A stretch of 64,000 nucleotides of DNA from Ectobius pallidus (lineage: Eukaryota; Arthropoda; Insecta; Blattodea; Ectobiidae), in assembly GCA_964059195.1 (NCBI GenBank), contig CAXKWD010000006.1, forward strand, positions 12,020,530 to 12,084,529. The letters run 5' to 3'. Each line of letters starts with the position of its first letter. The first letter of the stretch is position 1. Below, in pieces: positions 12,431-25,128 of this stretch. Both the position numbers and the translations under genes were made by a program. Under the pieces are notes generated by a model. The model saw only the letters and a list, made by a program, of their open reading frames with translations, searched no databases and was not told the origin of the DNA.

Positions 12431-13938
12431 ACGGCCTTAATAATGATGAAGAATCAACGGAGATTTTTAAATCGTTATTTTTAACAACAGTACTTGTTTT
12501 AGCAAAGAATGAATGTGACGCTGAATAGCATAACCAGTTTAATCTTGTCTATATTAACTCATTTCTTGGGAAGTGCTATTATGTAAACGAAATAATTAAT
12601 CACTTTTGGTGACTGTTCTGGCATCGCTCCAAGTGGTTGTAAACTCGGAAGCAAAACCTCAGCCTTCTTCATTCATGGTAGAGTAGGTCGTTATCTACTG
12701 CCGGACTCCATAAATGGAATATTCAACTTTTATGTAATTCTACTAACTATAGTAATTGTTCTTTTCCCAATTTGTAGTAAAGAACTGCACGTGTTTGAGT
12801 TTATAGTTAGTGTTGATACATTCGCATTGCAGGCTATGTACGTCAGGGAACAGTGCACCAAGATAAAATAGTAACGTTTTAAGATTGGTACACTTGGAGT
12901 CTAGCTTCTCGAACAGATGTTTGTAATTATTATTTAACGTAAGTTTTCTTGGGTTTTCCCTATCGTAGAAAAATTGTTTCCTATACATACTGTAAATCTG
13001 GAGTATATAACAAAATCTATTCCTCACACTTCCCAAACGAAAATCGGAATATATTATTTCGTACCGGTATATCATCTGACATTATTTGACGTACCGGTAA
13101 AAATTCTGAATGTATAAACTTATAAATAAAAAAATAAACATAAGTTACATTAAAAATTCATGTTATGAGACGTCTAAATACTGAAACACTGGCCCAACTT
13201 TATAAATTAAATATATTTAATGTAAAAATGCAAAATCTTAAAAGTCTATTAGATTACAAAATTCTTGCAGATTTGTTTGTAGCCTAATTGAACTTATTCA
13301 TCAAATAATTTAGCCTGTTTTGTGTCTTTAGTAGGCTACTAGTATTCTAGTTAGTGTGGGGTACGTAAAGATATTGGACGTAAAGATAGCCTACATAAAT
13401 CTTCAGTCATAAGGTTTCGGGAGTACCGGGTTTTCGAAAGTTTCGAGTTTTTTGAGCATTTAAAAGTTTGGAACTCAAGGTTAGAGGACTTAAATTCAAT
13501 TTCGACGTAGCGTATCTCTAATTCAAATATTTAATTGACTCGGGTATCCTAAGTTTAGGTCTAATTTCAAAATGAATTTATATCACGTAGTTTCGTTACT
13601 GAATGTTTCAGAATATTTTATACAGAAATTACTAAATACAGGCAACCCTCGATATAATGCAACAATCCGTTCTCTAACATTTAGTGGCACAAAGCGAGGG
13701 TGGCACTAAAACAAAATTTACTTTTTAAATAAAAATGGCATAATACACTTCTGTATTAATTTACTGTAGGGAAAAAAATAATAAAAAGCAAATAGAGAAC
13801 TTTAGCAAAAAATAAAATACTGTAAAGTAACTCAATTTATTTCAGTATATGTCCAGTGTTACACTACACAAAAGGGTTGAAAATCAATCATGTGTGTCCA
13901 CATAAGTGATTAACTGTAACTGAGTGAGTAACTGTAGT
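12431..13938. other. Non-coding intronic DNA
   Basis: No convincing gene. A minus-strand frame of 110 codons (12,743-13,075) has no recognisable domain and AT-biased composition, so I do not call it. CCGGTA-type words at about 13,060-13,100 and 13,430 are common repeat fragments in this window. Confidence 0.45.
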
Positions 13939-14552
13939 CAGTGGCGTACCAAGGCTACTTGGCGCCCGGGGCTAATTAGATGGTAGTCGCCCCCTAACAC
14001 TAAAAGGTTCAAGGTTCAAGGTTCAATGAGTTTAATGTTCGCAATGATTTATTTTTAATAAAAAATATGTTACTTTAACACATTATAAAGAGAAAAATAT
14101 GAATGAAATAAAACTGTTTTATAAAGTTAGTTTGATTGGAAAAAATAAAGAGAAAAGTTTCAGTCATAACAGATTTTTTTAAATGTGCCTTCCTAGCCTT
14201 GATGGATGCAAACTTCTTTATAATAGAGTTAAAGTCTATAGTAGCAGCCACATCACGTTCAATTGATAAAATTGCTAAATTACACCGTAAACTTTTCCTG
14301 TGTGCTCGACGCCCACGACCTATTTCGTATTGTCTATAAATAGTTTAAAACAAAATGCTTATTTCATTTCTAAATAATATTACTGCAGTATTTAACAAAG
14401 TAATAAAGAAAATTTGACTCTTAAAACCTTATATTTTGCCTGAAAAAATTATTTTTTCTTAAACTAAAAAAATCCTTTTTCAATTTTGGCGCCCCCTTCC
14501 TTACGGCGCCCGGTGCGGCCGCCCCGTTCGCACCCCCCTTGGTACGCCACTG
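13939..14552. mobile_element. Non-autonomous hAT element, TSD ACTGTAGT
   Basis: The terminal inverted repeats CAGTGGCGTACCAAGG and CCTTGGTACGCCACTG match perfectly over 16 bp. The 8-bp target duplication ACTGTAGT is exact (13,931-13,938 and 14,553-14,560). Length 614 bp, with a G+C-rich subterminal segment (GCGCCCGG) at both ends and an AT-rich centre. No transposase. The perfect duplication makes the boundaries certain; the hAT superfamily call follows from TSD length and the CAGTGGCG-type terminus. Confidence 0.9.
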
Positions 14553-14560
14553 ACTGTAGT

Positions 14561-15714
14561 GTAGTGTTCAACATCTGAATGGACACTGGACTTAAAGAAG
14601 TGAACGTTTGGAATGTCTCTTTGTATGAAGGGCTCTTTCTATCTGCTCCACCGTCACGCCAGCTGTCTGTCCGACTTCTTAACATTGCTTCCTCATTCCA
14701 CCGACTAAATTTACACTCACTTCTTGGAAATACAGTACAGTATGTTTCTTAAATAATCTTCCTAATATTCACGCCAGTTTTAAAACAATTCTACAACTGA
14801 AAAAAATCACTGCAAGTTTTATTTTGTAAAAATCTTGTCTTAAATTCACTGGCACAGTAAGGAGGTTTCTTATGTATATGAAAGAAGATCCGTTCACTTG
14901 CATTTATTGGCTCAGTGCGAGGGACTATGCACCAACCTCGGTATTCAGAATACCGCGGTAAAGTTGCTTAGTTTGCCCCGGTGAAGTCATACTTTCGTTG
15001 CATCGTGCTCGGTTTCGACTTTTACCGCGGTAAGATGCAAACCGGCCGTGAAGGATCTGTAAAGTGAGAAAACCGTTGTTTTCTTTCCAAGATGGAGATC
15101 AGCGTAATGTGTCATATTTACGATATCAAGGCCAAAAGCTAATTGAACATAAAGAATAAAATCAGGTAAACTGATATAACCAAGTGCCAGTATGTTTTTT
15201 TTAATCAGTGATAAACGCAATTATGATAGGCCCATGCAGAAAAGTTATTTTTGTAATAAATCTCCGAGTTAAACTCCAAAAACAAAATGTGCTGGCAATA
15301 ATAATAATGATGCAATAGGCCTACGATTCGCTGATATGTCTGTTTCAAGTTTAAAGCAGCCTTAAAAGTTATGAATGAATAAAAAGTCAATATGAAATCT
15401 GTCAGGAATTACATTATGTATATTGCTGCACAGAAACGAATATAAAAATACTCACAATAAAATATAGCCTAAAGTAAATATCGGTAGCTACATAACCATA
15501 GAATACACAATATAATATCAATATTCAACGGCTAGCTGTTATAAATCGTTTATTTACATTATTTAAATTATGATTTAGCCCACACTGACATCGTTATGAA
15601 GAAACTAATCAATCAAGGTTGCTAACAATATCAATATACGATTGGCAATTTGTTACGTTTTTTAATATATTGAATGCCATGAAAGAATATTCATTACAAA
15701 ATTAATATTGATAT
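14561..15714. other. Non-coding
   Basis: No gene. At 14,925-15,020 there are several ACCGCGGTAA palindromes that recur at 16,630-16,700 in inverted order. They may be the ends of one element of about 1.8 kb (14,920-16,735), but I could not find a clean target duplication. Confidence 0.4.
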
Positions 15715-16205
15715 ACTCGTTATTTCGGTACCGGTCAACCAATTTGTCCCTAATTCAATAGGCTTGTACCCAAGAACGTCATAAATTCGTATAACAAGTT
15801 TCAAGAAAATCCTATAAAGCGTATTTGAGTTATCCGGGCCTTTGTGATATATTGCCATAAAAAGGCACTAAGGTGGGCATTATTCCGGTACCGGCCAACC
15901 GATTTGGTCCAATATCAATAGACTTCTTCCCAGGGACATTATAAATTCGTATACCAAGTTTCATGAAAATCTGATAAAGCGTATTTGAGTTATCGCGTCT
16001 TTAAAATAGACGCTAAATTGGGTTTTACTCCGGTACCGGTCAACCAATTCGGTCCATTATGAATGTATATACAAAGTTTCATTAAAATCCGATTAAGCGT
16101 ATTTGAGTTATCGCGCGTACAGTCGAACGGACGGACAGACAGACAGACAGACGGACAGACATTTTTCGTCCCCACACATAATCTCATAAAGTACCATACT
16201 GGCAC
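15715..16205 (+). repeat. Satellite-like tandem array, about 130-150-bp unit
   Basis: Three successive units begin near GGTACCGGTCAACC and end near GCGTATTTGAGTTATC, at about 15,727, 15,885 and 16,032. The last unit runs into a GACGGACAGACAGACAGA tract (16,129-16,160) and GGCACTT. The same units occur singly at 9850 and 22,350, and inverted in a longer array at 40,075-41,850. Unit divergence is considerable. Confidence 0.75.
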
Positions 16206-16979
16206 TTAATAATGAGAGACAGGTGGGGTCTATTTGAAGAATGAACGATGGTACATAGCTTTGCAAATACTGTGCTGCAACATCGATTGAAATGACCTTC
16301 CTTTCTCACCTCAACCAAACCAGTAGTATTACAGGCGAAACCAACTCATTTCACGATTGGTACAGTATCTATGGTGCTTGAATTCAATGTTTGAATTCAG
16401 ACGACATATATACGCAATATAATATTCCCTTTTATCCTTATGAACATCTTTTTATTGAATAATAAGGCAACAAATAAATTGAATTTGGAAAACCAATAGC
16501 CTAGGCGAGTCACCATGACTGGCAGACTTGCAGAGATAGAGAGAGAACCTAGCGGCCATGGAAGAAACCATCATTGAGAATGGATTCGGAGCAGAGTAAC
16601 CGCAATATTTCCAAGCATTAGCAAACCGCGGTATTTACGCAATGGTGCATAGAGATTTTGAGAATACCCCGGTATTACGTTTACCGCGGTAACGAAACGG
16701 CTGAGAAAACCTGATAATGGTGCACTCGGCCATAAGAATATAAAATCTTCATCGTCTGAAAGGGTTCAGCACGGGCTGGTCTGATTTACGCTCATATTGA
16801 GATTGGATTGGATTGGACAAAACTTTTTGAGTTTCTTTGTGAAAACAAATACATTAGTTTCTGAGGTATAATTAAATTTTTTCACAAAGTTTTCCTCAGC
16901 CATAATTGGAGCAGTCGTTGAACATTTGATTCAGTGAAGTAGAGAAAGATGCACTTATTGTTAAAAAACAAAGAAACCA
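16206..16979. other. Non-coding
   Basis: No gene. It contains the inverted ACCGCGGTAA motifs at 16,630-16,700 noted for 14,925. Confidence 0.45.
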
Positions 16980-17480
16980 GGACATTAAAATATTTTTTAG
17001 TACACTCTCTCTAAAACAGCTGCTTGTCGGACTGGTAAGACGACGAGAAATTGCATTTTAGCAAACTAGGCCACTAAAATTGCGTAAAACTGCATTCAAA
17101 CTGCATTCAAAATGCAGTTTTATCGGCCTAGTACTTTAAAGTCGCCATGGCAATCTGTAAACAAAATCAGATGGCATTGACCAGTTACACCAACTTTAAC
17201 ATAGATTTAAGCATATATTTGGTAAAAAACAACAAATTTTAGCCAACATGTTTTTTATGATAATCAGAAACTTTACCAGGTTTTTTTCAGAAAACATGGT
17301 AGCCTACTTCATCATATAACAACAAATATAAGCCAACAACTTTTCACATCTTCGTTCACAAGAGAAACATTGCTTACCATAGATGTACCAGCATTTAATT
17401 GCAATATATTCCTTCTCATAGTCTACCGTGATGTTGCTGGCACCAGCTCCAATTCAATGTTTCTGGCTTGGATTGAAATT
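16980..17480 (+). repeat. Interspersed repeat B, uninterrupted copy
   Basis: Matches in inverted orientation both 38,725-39,008 and 39,781-40,005, which are one copy split by a mariner MITE. The recognisable start is ACAGCTGCTTGTCGGACTGG. No coding potential. Confidence 0.7.
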
Positions 17481-17883
17481 TCCTCGGGATAATCATTAAT
17501 ATTTCACAAACTTTTCATAAATACTAGTTCGTATACATTATAGTTTACAAAAAGCTACTCATATATTATGCATCTATACCGCATTTCGTATTGGTATATA
17601 CGGCTCATTGTTCTGCGATTCAAGTGGCTGTGAGAATATGACATTAACAAATGGCTGACTACCTTTCATTATAATTAATTATACGGTATTTTTGTTTCAT
17701 TTCATACAGTTTAGAGAGCTTTTACAAAAAAACATTTACATTGTATGCACCACGTAGCCTACGCAAAAACTTTATCGGACTCGTCCAATATTTCGGTCTC
17801 GGATTACGTCTCAGCCGCTAAAGCGTTATTTTGCGTACTTGATGCATAAATAGCTATTTATATTTCTTAATAAGAAATTAAGT

Positions 17884-18392
17884 CCACCGCTGTGTCGCAG
17901 GGGATGCGTTCGCTCCTCTCACGCTCCTCTCACGCAGCGGGCCCGGGTTCGATTCCTGGTCGGGACAAGTTACCTGGCTGAGGTTTTTTCTGGGGGTTTT
18001 CCTCACCTGTGATACGAATGTCAGGTAACTTTAAGCCCTTGTGGTTCCCAGATATCATCTGGCCGTCATTATCATCTTCATTCCATCCCTTCATCCCATC
18101 CTGAGTGTGTGTTTGAATGGTGTGTCTCGTTGTATAATCTCCAAACTCTTTTTTGGTCCAATTTCTTATTGGTCTTGAGCCAAATTCATTTATTTCGTAT
18201 GTGTTCGTCTTTCTCGGAGGTGGCCCCTTCATTGGGCTGATCACTCATCCGGGGAGGCCCTCCATGTTCTTGTCTGGTCACGATCCAAAGATAATCCCTC
18301 TCCCGACAGTTCGCGGCCCTGTAAGGCTCGGGCGGTTTGGGTCGCTTAAATCCTAAAAGGGAGAGGTAAAACTAAGATAAAGAAAGAATAAG
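17884..18392 (+). repeat. tRNA-derived SINE, family 2, with internal insertion
   Basis: Same head, body and GAAAG-type tail as 7261-7720. Compared with that copy, about 65 bp between 18,130 and 18,196 are extra. Confidence 0.8.
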
Positions 18393-18899
18393 AAATCAAG
18401 AATGCGTTATACAATTAAAATAGCACAACATAAATAATTTTCCTACTTTACCCCGTACAACTGACGCCGCTTTTGATCTCATAGCAGCTACTATCCTCTG
18501 CTTAGGGTTTGCCTTTCTTCTGTGTGAATTAAGTCTAATGAAACTTAATGTCGCTGTTATTAATGATTGCTGTCTACCCAGATTAACGTGAGTGCTGGTT
18601 TCAGTAATCAAGACTCGGAAATAAATCAGCTGTATATGACGTTCCCCATCCCAGAGCAAATATTATCCAATTAATTTCTAGAGACTATGGACCGACCACC
18701 CACAGTAAAGGATACGCATTCTTTAATTCGGAAGCTACTGACTTGACCAAGTCCCCTTAATCGTCTATTCCTGATTAACTCAATCATAATGCTTTTGCCG
18801 GTACAGCCTGCATCCGGAACTTGATGCAGTTGCTGTTTAGGCTTTCATCCATTTGAAGCCTACAAGCTTCTGATACTGCCTTGTACATTAACGGGTGTA
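18393..18899. other. Non-coding
   Basis: No supported gene; a minus-strand frame of 87 codons here overlaps no recognisable domain. Confidence 0.4.
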
Positions 18900-19811
18900 C
18901 AGTCTGTTAAATAAAAAAAGTCGGGACTCGTATGCAGTTGAAATTAAAGTTTTAACGCATTAGTTCACAAGTTTCCTATAAAAGGCATAAAATACAGGTC
19001 ATTCTCGGAACATATGAGGCCATGTGACAGGAGGGAAAAAATGAACAACTTGGAAAGCGCAACACACGATATTCAACTTAATATATTGTCATAATTCATT
19101 TTGCTTTGCTTTATTCTTATTTAAGTTCGTTATTATGTTTCATTATGTTATCTTCTATTTTCAGTACGTTTCTTAATATTCTATGCCACAGATATCCATT
19201 TGTTGTAAAATCATACTGCCTTTCTTTTTTCTTTCTTTTGTGTGTGTCAAAAATTCGACACAAAAAGTAATTCATTAGAAGTAATTATTATGTTATTCCA
19301 GTCATTGCCACGTTTGAAAAAATAAACATAAATAAAAATAAAAATTATACAAGAACCCACTAAGGATCGAAACCTGACCCCACACGTTCAATTCCGATGT
19401 CTTGACTATGAGATGAGAATAGCCTACATCAATCTGATGAGATTGTAATATCCAAGCTTGAAAATACGATTAAGCCAATATTATTGATTTTGCACTTCAA
19501 GTAGGCCTACCGGTATTATAAAATAAAATCTTTAAAAAATGCTCCTTGAATAATCATATTCCTCGCGAATTTATACATTATTAATATTATAAGAATTTGC
19601 AACCAAGAATATGGCGGATGTGAGGGATATAGCCACAGCCTTCTATATACCGTATGTTCGTTTTGGAACAAAACTGACTAAATAATCAAGAAAGTACATG
19701 GGTAGACAAGAGGCAGGTGTCAACCTAACCTTAAGTCTTCCTGTACATGCGCAAATGCTCGTTCGTGATAATTTATCAAATACCGCCCGAAGTTTTTTAT
19801 TTTACCGACTG
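18900..19811 (+). mobile_element. Tc1/mariner-type MITE, TA target
   Basis: It is bounded by TA dinucleotides (18,898-18,899 and 19,812-19,813) and inverted termini CAGTCTGTTAAATAAAAAAA and, inverted, CAGTCGGTAAAATAAAAAAC. Shares ends and about 200 bp of 5' sequence with the copy at 39,009-39,780. The interior differs between the copies. No transposase frame remains in this one. Confidence 0.8.
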
Positions 19812-19914
19812 TAGGCCTACTTTCTCAAATGGTATTTTCCGTATATCGCAAGTTGCAACGGAACTGTAGACTACGTAGACTGTTTATGTAAAACATCTTT
19901 TGAATGGGGAAAAG

Positions 19915-20425
19915 GGGGAAATTCCTCAGGTCCGGGTCCAAATAAGAACTAAAAAATTACTCAAAAAGCTACCGGAGTTACCCCATAATGAAGTTCCGTA
20001 CATTTTCAAGCAAAATATTGAAAGATAATTGTTTTTGAATGAGCCCGGTTCCACATAAAGTTCGAAATAATCGAAACAATAACTTTTTTTAATCCAGTCG
20101 TGTTTATACTCATTTTAGCTACTACGAGGCCATATCAGGAGTTCGGGATCTGTGTCTATACAGTAGGGTAGGCCATGGAACTATTGCTTGTCAATTGTTT
20201 CTATTGTCGGTGTATTTATTGGAAGAAATTTCAACTGATATTAATTTAAATGGATATGATACAAGATGAAATGGTGAGGATGATTCATGGTATGTAAATA
20301 TCCAATTCGGCATTTGCCTACGACTGGGGAAACTATGAAAAAAACACCGGACACGGGATTTGATTCTGTGGCCTCCCTAATACAAGTTCAAGACGTTATC
20401 ATCTGGGCCACCTCGCTCAGTAATA
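19915..20425 (-). repeat. SINE family 1 plus flank, left arm of an inverted pair
   Basis: Includes a minus-strand family-1 SINE (tRNA-like head about 20,350-20,425) and at least 170 bp of flanking sequence that recurs inverted at 20,640-21,100. The shared flank means the pair arose by inverted duplication, or the SINE consensus is longer than the 5816 copy shows. Confidence 0.65.
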
Positions 20426-20639
20426 CATTTTGTATAGTAATTTGAGAGCAAAATACAATCTAAGATAAAATACTAATTAATGATAATATATTATTAACGC
20501 CAACCAAACTAAAATATTCTGCTATTAAAGAGAATTAATTATTGTAAAGAAGGTTTCATATCACGTCATTTGGAAAGCAGGTATGTAAATAATTCATCCG
20601 GAAGACTATTGTACAATTTAATGCTATCTTTAAAAATCA

Positions 20640-21110
20640 AGTTATTGTTGCCAAGCTAGATGGCCGAATTGGTAACGTCTTGGACTCGCATTCCGGAGGT
20701 TCCAGGTTCAAATCCCAGGGGGCAAATGCCGAATTGGATATGTACATACCATGAATCATCCTCACCATTTCATCCTGTATCATATCCATTTAAATTAATA
20801 TCAATTGAAATTGACTCCATAAAATACACCAACAATTGACAAACAATAGTTCCATGACCTACCCTACAGTATAGACACAGATCCCAAACTCCTGATATGG
20901 CCTCGTAGTAGCTAAAAGGAGTATAAACACGGTTGAATTTTAAAAAGTTATTGTTTCGATTATTTGAACTTTATGTGGAACCGGGCCCATTCGAAAACAA
21001 TTACCTTTCAATATTTTGCTTGAATATGTTCGGAACTTCATTTTGTGGGTGACTTAGGTAACTTTTTGAATAATTTTTTAGTTTTTATTTGTGCCCGGAC
21101 GGGTCTGTTT
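20640..21110 (+). repeat. SINE family 1 plus flank, right arm of an inverted pair
   Basis: Head at 20,655-20,715 (A box GATGGCCGAATTGGTAACG, B box GGTTCAAATCCC), then the body, then sequence through AACTTTATGTGGAACC shared with the left arm. The spacer between arms is about 215 bp. Confidence 0.7.
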
Positions 21111-21191
21111 TCAAGACAGACGCAAACGTGTTAAAATGTTGGTTATAAAGACTGGCGCTGTCAATGTAACTTAATTATTTGCAGTGTTGTA

Positions 21192-21848
21192 CGAGGGCCG
21201 TCCAGAAAGTAAGTTTCCCTGAGGCCGTTTACAGAAACAAAACACAATCTCATGGAAATGTTTATTGCAACAGATACAGCAAGTGTTCAGCTAGTTTTCA
21301 ACATATTCGCCACTGGAATTGACACATTTTCATTCCGTGGGACCAACGTTTGAATACCTGTGTTGGATAAGTCTGCCGTCTTGGATTTGAACCTCTGTGT
21401 GGCAACCGTGTCCGCTTCTTTGTCATAATCTGTCATTTCTTGAGGTGTAGGAAAAGGTGGAAATCACTGGGAGCGAGATGCGGGCTGTAAGGTGAACGTT
21501 TAAACACCTTCCAGTCGAACTTCTGCAGGAGACTTGCTGGGAGGTGTTTAAAAATTCATCCTTCAGCCCGGATCTCGCTCCCATCGATTTCCATCTTTTA
21601 CTACACCTCAGGAAATGACAGAGAATGACAAAGAGGCGGAGATGTTTGTCACACAATGGTTCAAATCCCAGGCGGCAGACTTCTACGACACAGGTTGGTC
21701 CCTCGGAATGAAAAATGCCTCACTTCCTGTGGCGAATTTGTTGAAAATACCTGAACACTTGCTGTATCTGTTGCAATAAACATTTCCATGACATTGTGTT
21801 TTGTTTCTGTGAACGCCTCAGGGAAACTTACTTTCTGGACGGTCCTCG
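21192..21848. mobile_element. Palindromic (foldback) mariner derivative
   Basis: Ends CGAGGGCCGTCCAGAAAGTA and, inverted, CGAGGACCGTCCAGAAAGTA are flanked by TA (21,190-21,191 and 21,849-21,850). Unlike an ordinary deletion derivative, the two halves are reverse complements of each other over about 300 bp. Each half carries the same 3' transposase segment, including the part corresponding to the SPDLAP block. The element ends only about 47 bp before the splice acceptor of the host exon at 21,898. Confidence 0.8.
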
Positions 21849-21897
21849 TATAATGCTTGTTTAGAATATTAATGAAGAAATGTGTTATAATTTGCAG

Positions 21898-22023
21898 CAT
21901 GTGGTGCAATACTACAAGTATCCAGTGCAGGTGGATCTGGATGAAGCGCAGCAGACAGCCATGGTCACCCCGCCCCTCATCACTGGCATCGGGAAATCCA
22001 GGACCTTCTACGACTTCAACACG
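21898..22023 (+). CDS. Host secreted-protein gene, exon 2
   Basis: Forty-two open codons follow a good acceptor (TTATAATTTGCAG) and end at ACG|GCAAGT, the consensus for the rare GC-AG class of donors. Reading in phase 0, as required by exon 1 (4885-4956), gives a balanced, non-repetitive peptide with VVQYYKYPVQVDLDEAQQ near the start and KSRTFYDFNT at its end. Base composition is much more G+C rich than the surroundings, and third positions favour C/G, as in genuine exons. I do not recognise a domain. The link to exon 1 rests on strand, phase and composition, not on homology. Confidence 0.6.
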
Positions 22024-22061
22024 GCAAGTATACAAAATAGGCTAGTTGTGGGACAGTAGAT

Positions 22062-22520
22062 AATCTATATAAGAAGAAGTGTTTGTCTATATGTTTGTCT
22101 GTGTGCGATGCCCAGCAAAATCACTTATTTAACGCAGAGATACGACATTTTAAACGTAGATGAACTGACGGGTAACCGAATGCACCTCGAAGCCGGGTTT
22201 TCGATTTTTGCTATCGTTCGCGAGGGATGGGTAAAAAACTGGCAGAAAACGTGATTTTTTTCGCTCTCGAAGCATGAAAATAACAATATTGAGCAGGACA
22301 GCACAACAAATTTCGCGATTTTCTTTTCTTTCTTTTGGGGAAACTACAATTTTTTTTAGCGGTATCTTATTAATAGGGCAATGCATTTGATGTTCCTTCC
22401 CATGGATGTTATAAATGCGTATACCAAGTTTGATGAAAATCCGAAAAAGCGTATTTGAGTTATCGCGCGTACAGACACATGAACAGACGGACAGACGGAC
22501 AGACATTTTCCCGCCCCCCA
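22062..22520 (+). repeat. Helitron family-2 5' end followed by a satellite unit
   Basis: TCTATATAAGAAGAAGTG at 22,063 matches the 5' end at 6338, and GATGCCCAGC follows. Positions 22,375-22,520 hold one unit of the 130-150-bp satellite with its GACGGACAGAC tail. No coding potential is supported. Confidence 0.55.
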
Positions 22521-24719
22521 CACAATAAATGCCATTATAGGCTTGTTGCATAATGTACAGTTTATTACGCATTTGGACGGATTCCATAGGAGCATAAATT
22601 TTGCATTGTGCACTTTGTTGGCGTTTCGTTATAACTTTGTGAATGAACATGAATCAAGCGTACCATACGCCAACAAGGAATTACTGAGAGATGATGCCGA
22701 TTTGCCATCGGGAGCAAAGAGGTCAAGGCTTTAATGAATCAATATTAATGGATAATTTGTAATAATTTACACATTTTCTATTTAGTTAATATATCCACAT
22801 ATCATCACATGTTGTATAAATTTTTATAAAATACATTTTTATACCTCGATAATAATTGTGTACTTTATTCTTAAATGAACATCTCATTAAGAATGGGTTT
22901 TCTATTGTGTAGGTTATTGAACGTTATTCATACAGAAATGTTTAAAGATGAAAGTTACTAGGGAAAATGCTAGCATATTTTTCGCAGTTTTTCGATATTT
23001 TGGAAATTTTTCAAAACTTTGAAGCGTATTTGGTTCTAAGAAACGTGTGAAAATTGCAAATAATATAAAATTTCATGCTCTTTAACTTTATTAATGGAAT
23101 TTTTATGCTAAAATGCATTGTTTAGGAATTATAAGGAAAACACTGAAAAAAAAACCCAAATTTCGGGGTTTTTCGGCTGCCCTGAACTTCGCAGAGGGTT
23201 CTCGAATTGGAAAACTTGGATTCTGCACCATAGATTACCCACATATAACATATAAAAAATTATTAACTTCGGACCTTTTCCCAGGCAACTCCAATTTTCA
23301 GTACCTGGTGACTGGACTACAATATGATGAATAAATTTTATTTTCTTAATTAGAAATGTTCCTCTGCTACTTTCTATTCCTAATTCCAATAGAGCAGCAA
23401 TATTTTCTGAATTGATCGGTATACCCAGCACTTTTTTTAAAAATATCTGGCCCTAACTCTATTTAAAATTTCCGAAGCTTCAGTTTCTCCCCATAATAAT
23501 TCAGCATCGTATCATGACAGTAACCATGGCCTCTTGTAATACTGAATGTCAAGCTATACTTTTTTTTTTACCAGACAATCTACTAGAGTAAAATAATTAC
23601 TGAGGTTATGAAATAGTATATTGCGATACAAGTGCCGTAAGCGGTGCATACGGATCGAGGAAAGAGTTTGAAAAAAACGAAGCGCTTGCGCCGAGATCCG
23701 TTATGCGCTTACGGCACGAGTATTGCATGTTTTTTTTTGCTCGATGATTATTTATATCAATTTAATTATATTAATTGACATATTAACTGAAAATATTAGC
23801 CTATGTATATACATTATTAAAGATAGATGTTTATTTCACAAAGTGATTCGCATGTGTTGGTTGTCATGGTGACTGAATATTTGTCCTGCTAAAGTCGCCA
23901 CAAACTAGGGGGCCTTGGTTTCGATCTTCCATAAAGGCTTGTATTATGATGGTTTGACTTACGGCACGTGTGCTTTTTGTAATTTTTACCGCACGGAGAT
24001 TCCTTTTGTTTTCATAGCAACCAGATTGCGTGCGGGAATGTCAAGTTACGATCCACGGCAACAATATTCGTAAGAACCACTAATTAGTTACGTCGTGCAA
24101 AAATTATATGAAACAGAAAAACTAACTCTGGTAGAAATATAAATTTAACATATCAAGCTACTAGAGTATTTTACTCCAGTTTTATGAAACAAGCCCCAGA
24201 GAGAAATACTGAGAGTCGATACAACATTAAACAGCTTCGTATTACTTTGGAAGGCCAGAGATTGCTTAGTAATGCAGCATCCCATCATTTCAAAGTCAGA
24301 GTGCCATGTCCGGAAGTAAGATGGCGTCTGCTGGAACTAATTTAATTTGCAACCGATGGATTCTATTTCAGCGTATTTAAAAAAGATACCTCTTGAAGTT
24401 TACCGAAGCTTTCTGATAAGGATGTGCTCTTCACAATGAGGTCTCTGTGCTTTAATGGAATGGAAGAAGTTTTATTCATCGAAAACATGATTCAGTCGAA
24501 TGATAAGTTCCACATTAAGATACCTAAGTCTTACTGCAGAGATCAGCTTACTCTTCAAATGTCGCTTTCATATTTCGTTCTTTTTGGGAAATAATTTGGT
24601 TTGTCGTCCAGTAGTTTATCTTGATAGACTGTTCGGACTACGAATTCATAAATAAAATAATGTTATTGATGTTCAGATGTTGAACTATTAATGAAACAAT
24701 TTGGTTATACTGTACAATG
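22521..24719. other. Non-coding, with a 30-bp inverted repeat at 23,632-23,725
   Basis: No gene. GTGCCGTAAGCG...TACGGATC at 23,632 and GATCCGTTATGCGCTTACGGCAC ending at 23,720 form a hairpin with a loop of about 35 nt. A further TTACGGCACGTG is at 23,960. These look like parts of a TIR element whose outer limits I cannot fix. Confidence 0.45.
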
Positions 24720-24819
24720 CTAATTATTTCTGATTGCTCTCACTAGTTGATTCGGAAATCCTTTCTTTTCCATTATGTTCCATAATTTATCTCTTAACAC
24801 ACAATCAAAAGCTTTCTTA
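24720..24819 (-). pseudogene. LINE reverse transcriptase fragment, downstream part
   Basis: Minus-strand coding sequence starts within the RT catalytic block A (KKAFDCVL) and continues DKLWNIMEKKGFPNQLV. The upstream half of the same gene is at 30,038-30,555, and the two meet exactly when the Helitron 24,820-30,037 is removed. Confidence 0.8.
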
Positions 24820-25128
24820 TCTCTTATATATATATATACGTATATATAAGAGGCTTTGTCCTGACTGACTGACTGACAGAGAATCAACGTAGAGCCTACA
24901 CTATAACAGGTAGAGACTTGGAAATTTGACAGTACCTTCATTTCATAATATAGGTGCTCACATAGTCTTCTTACACACTAGCGTTTTTAGCAGCGCTTCT
25001 GAGTAGCGCCAGGAAGCGCTTCTCAGTCGCGCTTAGCAGCGCTTCTCAGTCGCGCTTAGCAGCGCTTCTCAGTCGCGCTTAGCAGCGCTACTTTCCGGTG
25101 CGAATCCTCAGTGCCTCATTTCTCGGTC

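Noticed and set aside
12743..13075. 110-codon minus-strand frame as a host gene
   Set aside because: No recognisable motif, no splice context, and AT-rich composition equal to its surroundings.
14920..16735. A 1.8-kb transposon bounded by ACCGCGGTAA motifs
   Set aside because: The motifs are palindromic and recurrent, and no target duplication or consistent termini could be found.
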